Source of the DNA: an uncultured Roseburia sp.
Lineage (GTDB): Bacteria; Bacillota_A; Clostridia; Lachnospirales; Lachnospiraceae
Reading direction: 5' to 3'
NCBI GenBank assembly: GCA_900753715.1
Contig: CAAEAE010000124.1
Coordinates: 1 to 6,341, forward strand
DNA: 6,341 bases
Shown here: positions 5,248-6,341 of the stretch, in pieces
Numbering within the stretch: position 1 is the stretch's first letter
Layout: the number at the start of each line of letters is the position of its first letter
The notes under the pieces: generated by a model
Told to the model about the DNA's origin: nothing
The model's input: only the letters and a program-made list of their open reading frames with translations
Database searches by the model: none
Made by a program: the position numbers and the translations under genes

Positions 5248-6341
5248 TCCTTCTCCTCCCTCTCATCAAACGTAAAGGAAAAAATATACACCGGATTTTC
5301 CGCCTGCATCAGGTGATAATTTCCCGCCTGCTTTCCCCGCGCCACGGAAAGCTGCGTCACCTGTTCCCCGCAGATCTCAAATTTTTTCATGCACGCGATG
5401 ATTTCTCCCACCGTCTCAAGCGTAATCGCGTTGATGACTACGTGCATTTTCGGATTTTTCTGATATAAAGCAGTTAAAATTTCTTCCATGCACCCACTGC
5501 TGCCACCGATAAATGCGTGTGTCGGAACCGGAAGCGTCTCAAGCTTCCCGGGCGCTTTTGCCTCCACCGGAATGATGTTCTTACAGCCAAACTTCTCTGC
5601 ATTTCGCATCGTAAGCGCAAGTGCCTCTTTTTTCTGCTCAATCGCATACACACGTATCCCAGACGATAATCTTGCAATCTCAACCGAAACCGAACCGCTT
5701 CCGCTTCCGATATCGTAAACAACCGCTTCCTCTGTCAGTGCAAGTCTTGCAATCGAAATCTGGCGCACCTCCTGCTTGGTCATCGGGATTTTTTCCCGCA
5801 AAAATTCTTCATCCGAAATTCCAGGCATGCTGATTTTCTTTTTGTCGTCTACGTTCATGGTTTTTGTATTATGATTCTCAATCAGCGCGAGATATAAGCC
5901 TTCCTCAAGGTCAGCTGCCTTCTCACACTGCCTGGGTGTCAGCTTTAAAATACGCTCCTTCGGATAAGACAGCTCATAACCGAGAGAAATCTCTGCATCC
6001 ATCCCCTGACAACAGGTTCCCAAAAACGGCACATCCTTTGCGCCAGAGAGCAAAAGAAACGTATGGCGGTGTGTTTTCATTTGTTCCATCAGAAAGCTCC
6101 TCATGCTCTCTTTCTCTCTGCCGTGAATACTGCAAAGTGCCGCATCCTGCCAGCCAATGCCAAGTCTTGCCGCAAAATAGGACACGGACGAAATTCCCGG
6201 ATAAATCACCGTTTCTATCTGCACCTCGTCGTCGGACGCTTCTTTTAAAGCCTGCGCCATCTTCTCTGCCCCGCTGTAAAATCCGGTATCCCCGGAAAAA
6301 AGAACCGCCGCATGCTTTATTTTCGGGTGCTCCGCCAGCCA
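5244..6341 (-). CDS. cbiET: CbiE-CbiT fusion, cobalt-precorrin C5/C15-methyltransferase and decarboxylase, 5' end missing
   Basis: The reading frame stays open to the right edge, so the real start is outside; 365 residues are visible. The start-like ATG at 6260 is internal, because upstream codons give HAAVLFSGDTGFYSGAEK, the conserved CbiE SAM-site motif (VL.SGD.GFYS). The CbiE part (visible residues 1 to about 165) also has VIYPGISSVSYFAARLG and SIHGRE. The CbiT part (about 174-365) begins GISDEEF-REKIPMTKQEVR and has the class I methyltransferase motif VYDIGSGSGSVSVEIA (about 208-223), the acidic end VYAIEQKKEAL, and FIGGSSGCMEEIL. CbiE methylates C5; CbiT methylates C15 and removes the C12 acetate carboxyl. 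The fused form equals CobL of aerobic producers and is common in Firmicutes. About 50-60 N-terminal residues are missing, judged from the usual position of the SGD motif. It overlaps cbiA by ATGA. Confidence 0.95.
   Translation of the reverse strand, partial: WLAEHPKIKHAAVLFSGDTGFYSGAEKMAQALKEASDDEVQIETVIYPGISSVSYFAARLGIGWQDAALCSIHGREKESMRSFLMEQMKTHRHTFLLLSGAKDVPFLGTCCQGMDAEISLGYELSYPKERILKLTPRQCEKAADLEEGLYLALIENHNTKTMNVDDKKKISMPGISDEEFLREKIPMTKQEVRQISIARLALTEEAVVYDIGSGSGSVSVEIARLSSGIRVYAIEQKKEALALTMRNAEKFGCKNIIPVEAKAPGKLETLPVPTHAFIGGSSGCMEEILTALYQKNPKMHVVINAITLETVGEIIACMKKFEICGEQVTQLSVARGKQAGNYHLMQAENPVYIFSFTFDEREEKE

Noticed and set aside
6258..6260. ATG at 6260 as the start of the CbiET protein
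   Set aside because: The frame is open to the window edge and the upstream codons encode the conserved CbiE SGDTGFYSG motif, so this ATG is internal.

Overview
The window is a minus-strand segment of a clostridial genome, most likely a Lachnospiraceae-type gut Firmicute. That placement is an inference from three things: moderate GC with strong GGAGG-type ribosome binding sites, a fused CbiE-CbiT gene inside a tightly packed cobalamin cluster, and a cytidylate-kinase-like gene followed by a MATE transporter. All nine genes I can support run right to left. Long open frames on the plus strand are shadows of these genes.

From 6341 down to 878 lies the interior or 3' part of a cobalamin (vitamin B12) operon. 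In order of transcription it encodes a CbiE-CbiT fusion (cut by the right edge), CbiA (overlapping it by ATGA), a small lipoprotein, a VanZ-like membrane protein, the C20-methyltransferase CbiL/CobI (overlapping VanZ by GTGA), the corrinoid adenosyltransferase CobO, and the precorrin-8X methylmutase CbiC. The recognised enzymes add methyl groups at C20, C5 and C15, decarboxylate the C12 side chain, move the C11 methyl to C12 (CbiC), amidate side chains a and c (CbiA) and attach the adenosyl ligand (CobO). The other ring-building genes (cbiD, F, G, H, J and others) and any cobalamin riboswitch must lie outside the window.

The odd part is 2801-3789, where a lipoprotein and a VanZ-family protein sit in the middle of the B12 genes. 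The lipoprotein is preceded by the largest gap in the window (111 bp), which holds an AT-rich palindrome at the cbiA stop. A perfect 9-bp hairpin separates the lipoprotein from vanZ. The VanZ stop is fused to the GTG start of cbiL, so this pair is probably transcribed, and in part translated, together with B12 genes. This is the best candidate here for something undescribed, but the sequence alone does not show a function.

From 877 down to 1 is a second unit. A well-formed sigma-A-type promoter (TTGCAA, 17 bp, extended TATTAT) drives a cytidylate-kinase-like protein. The N-terminus of a MATE efflux transporter follows 27 bp downstream and runs off the left edge. I see no strong terminator between cbiC and this unit, so read-through is possible. 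I found no RNA genes, insertion sequences, CRISPR arrays or phage genes.
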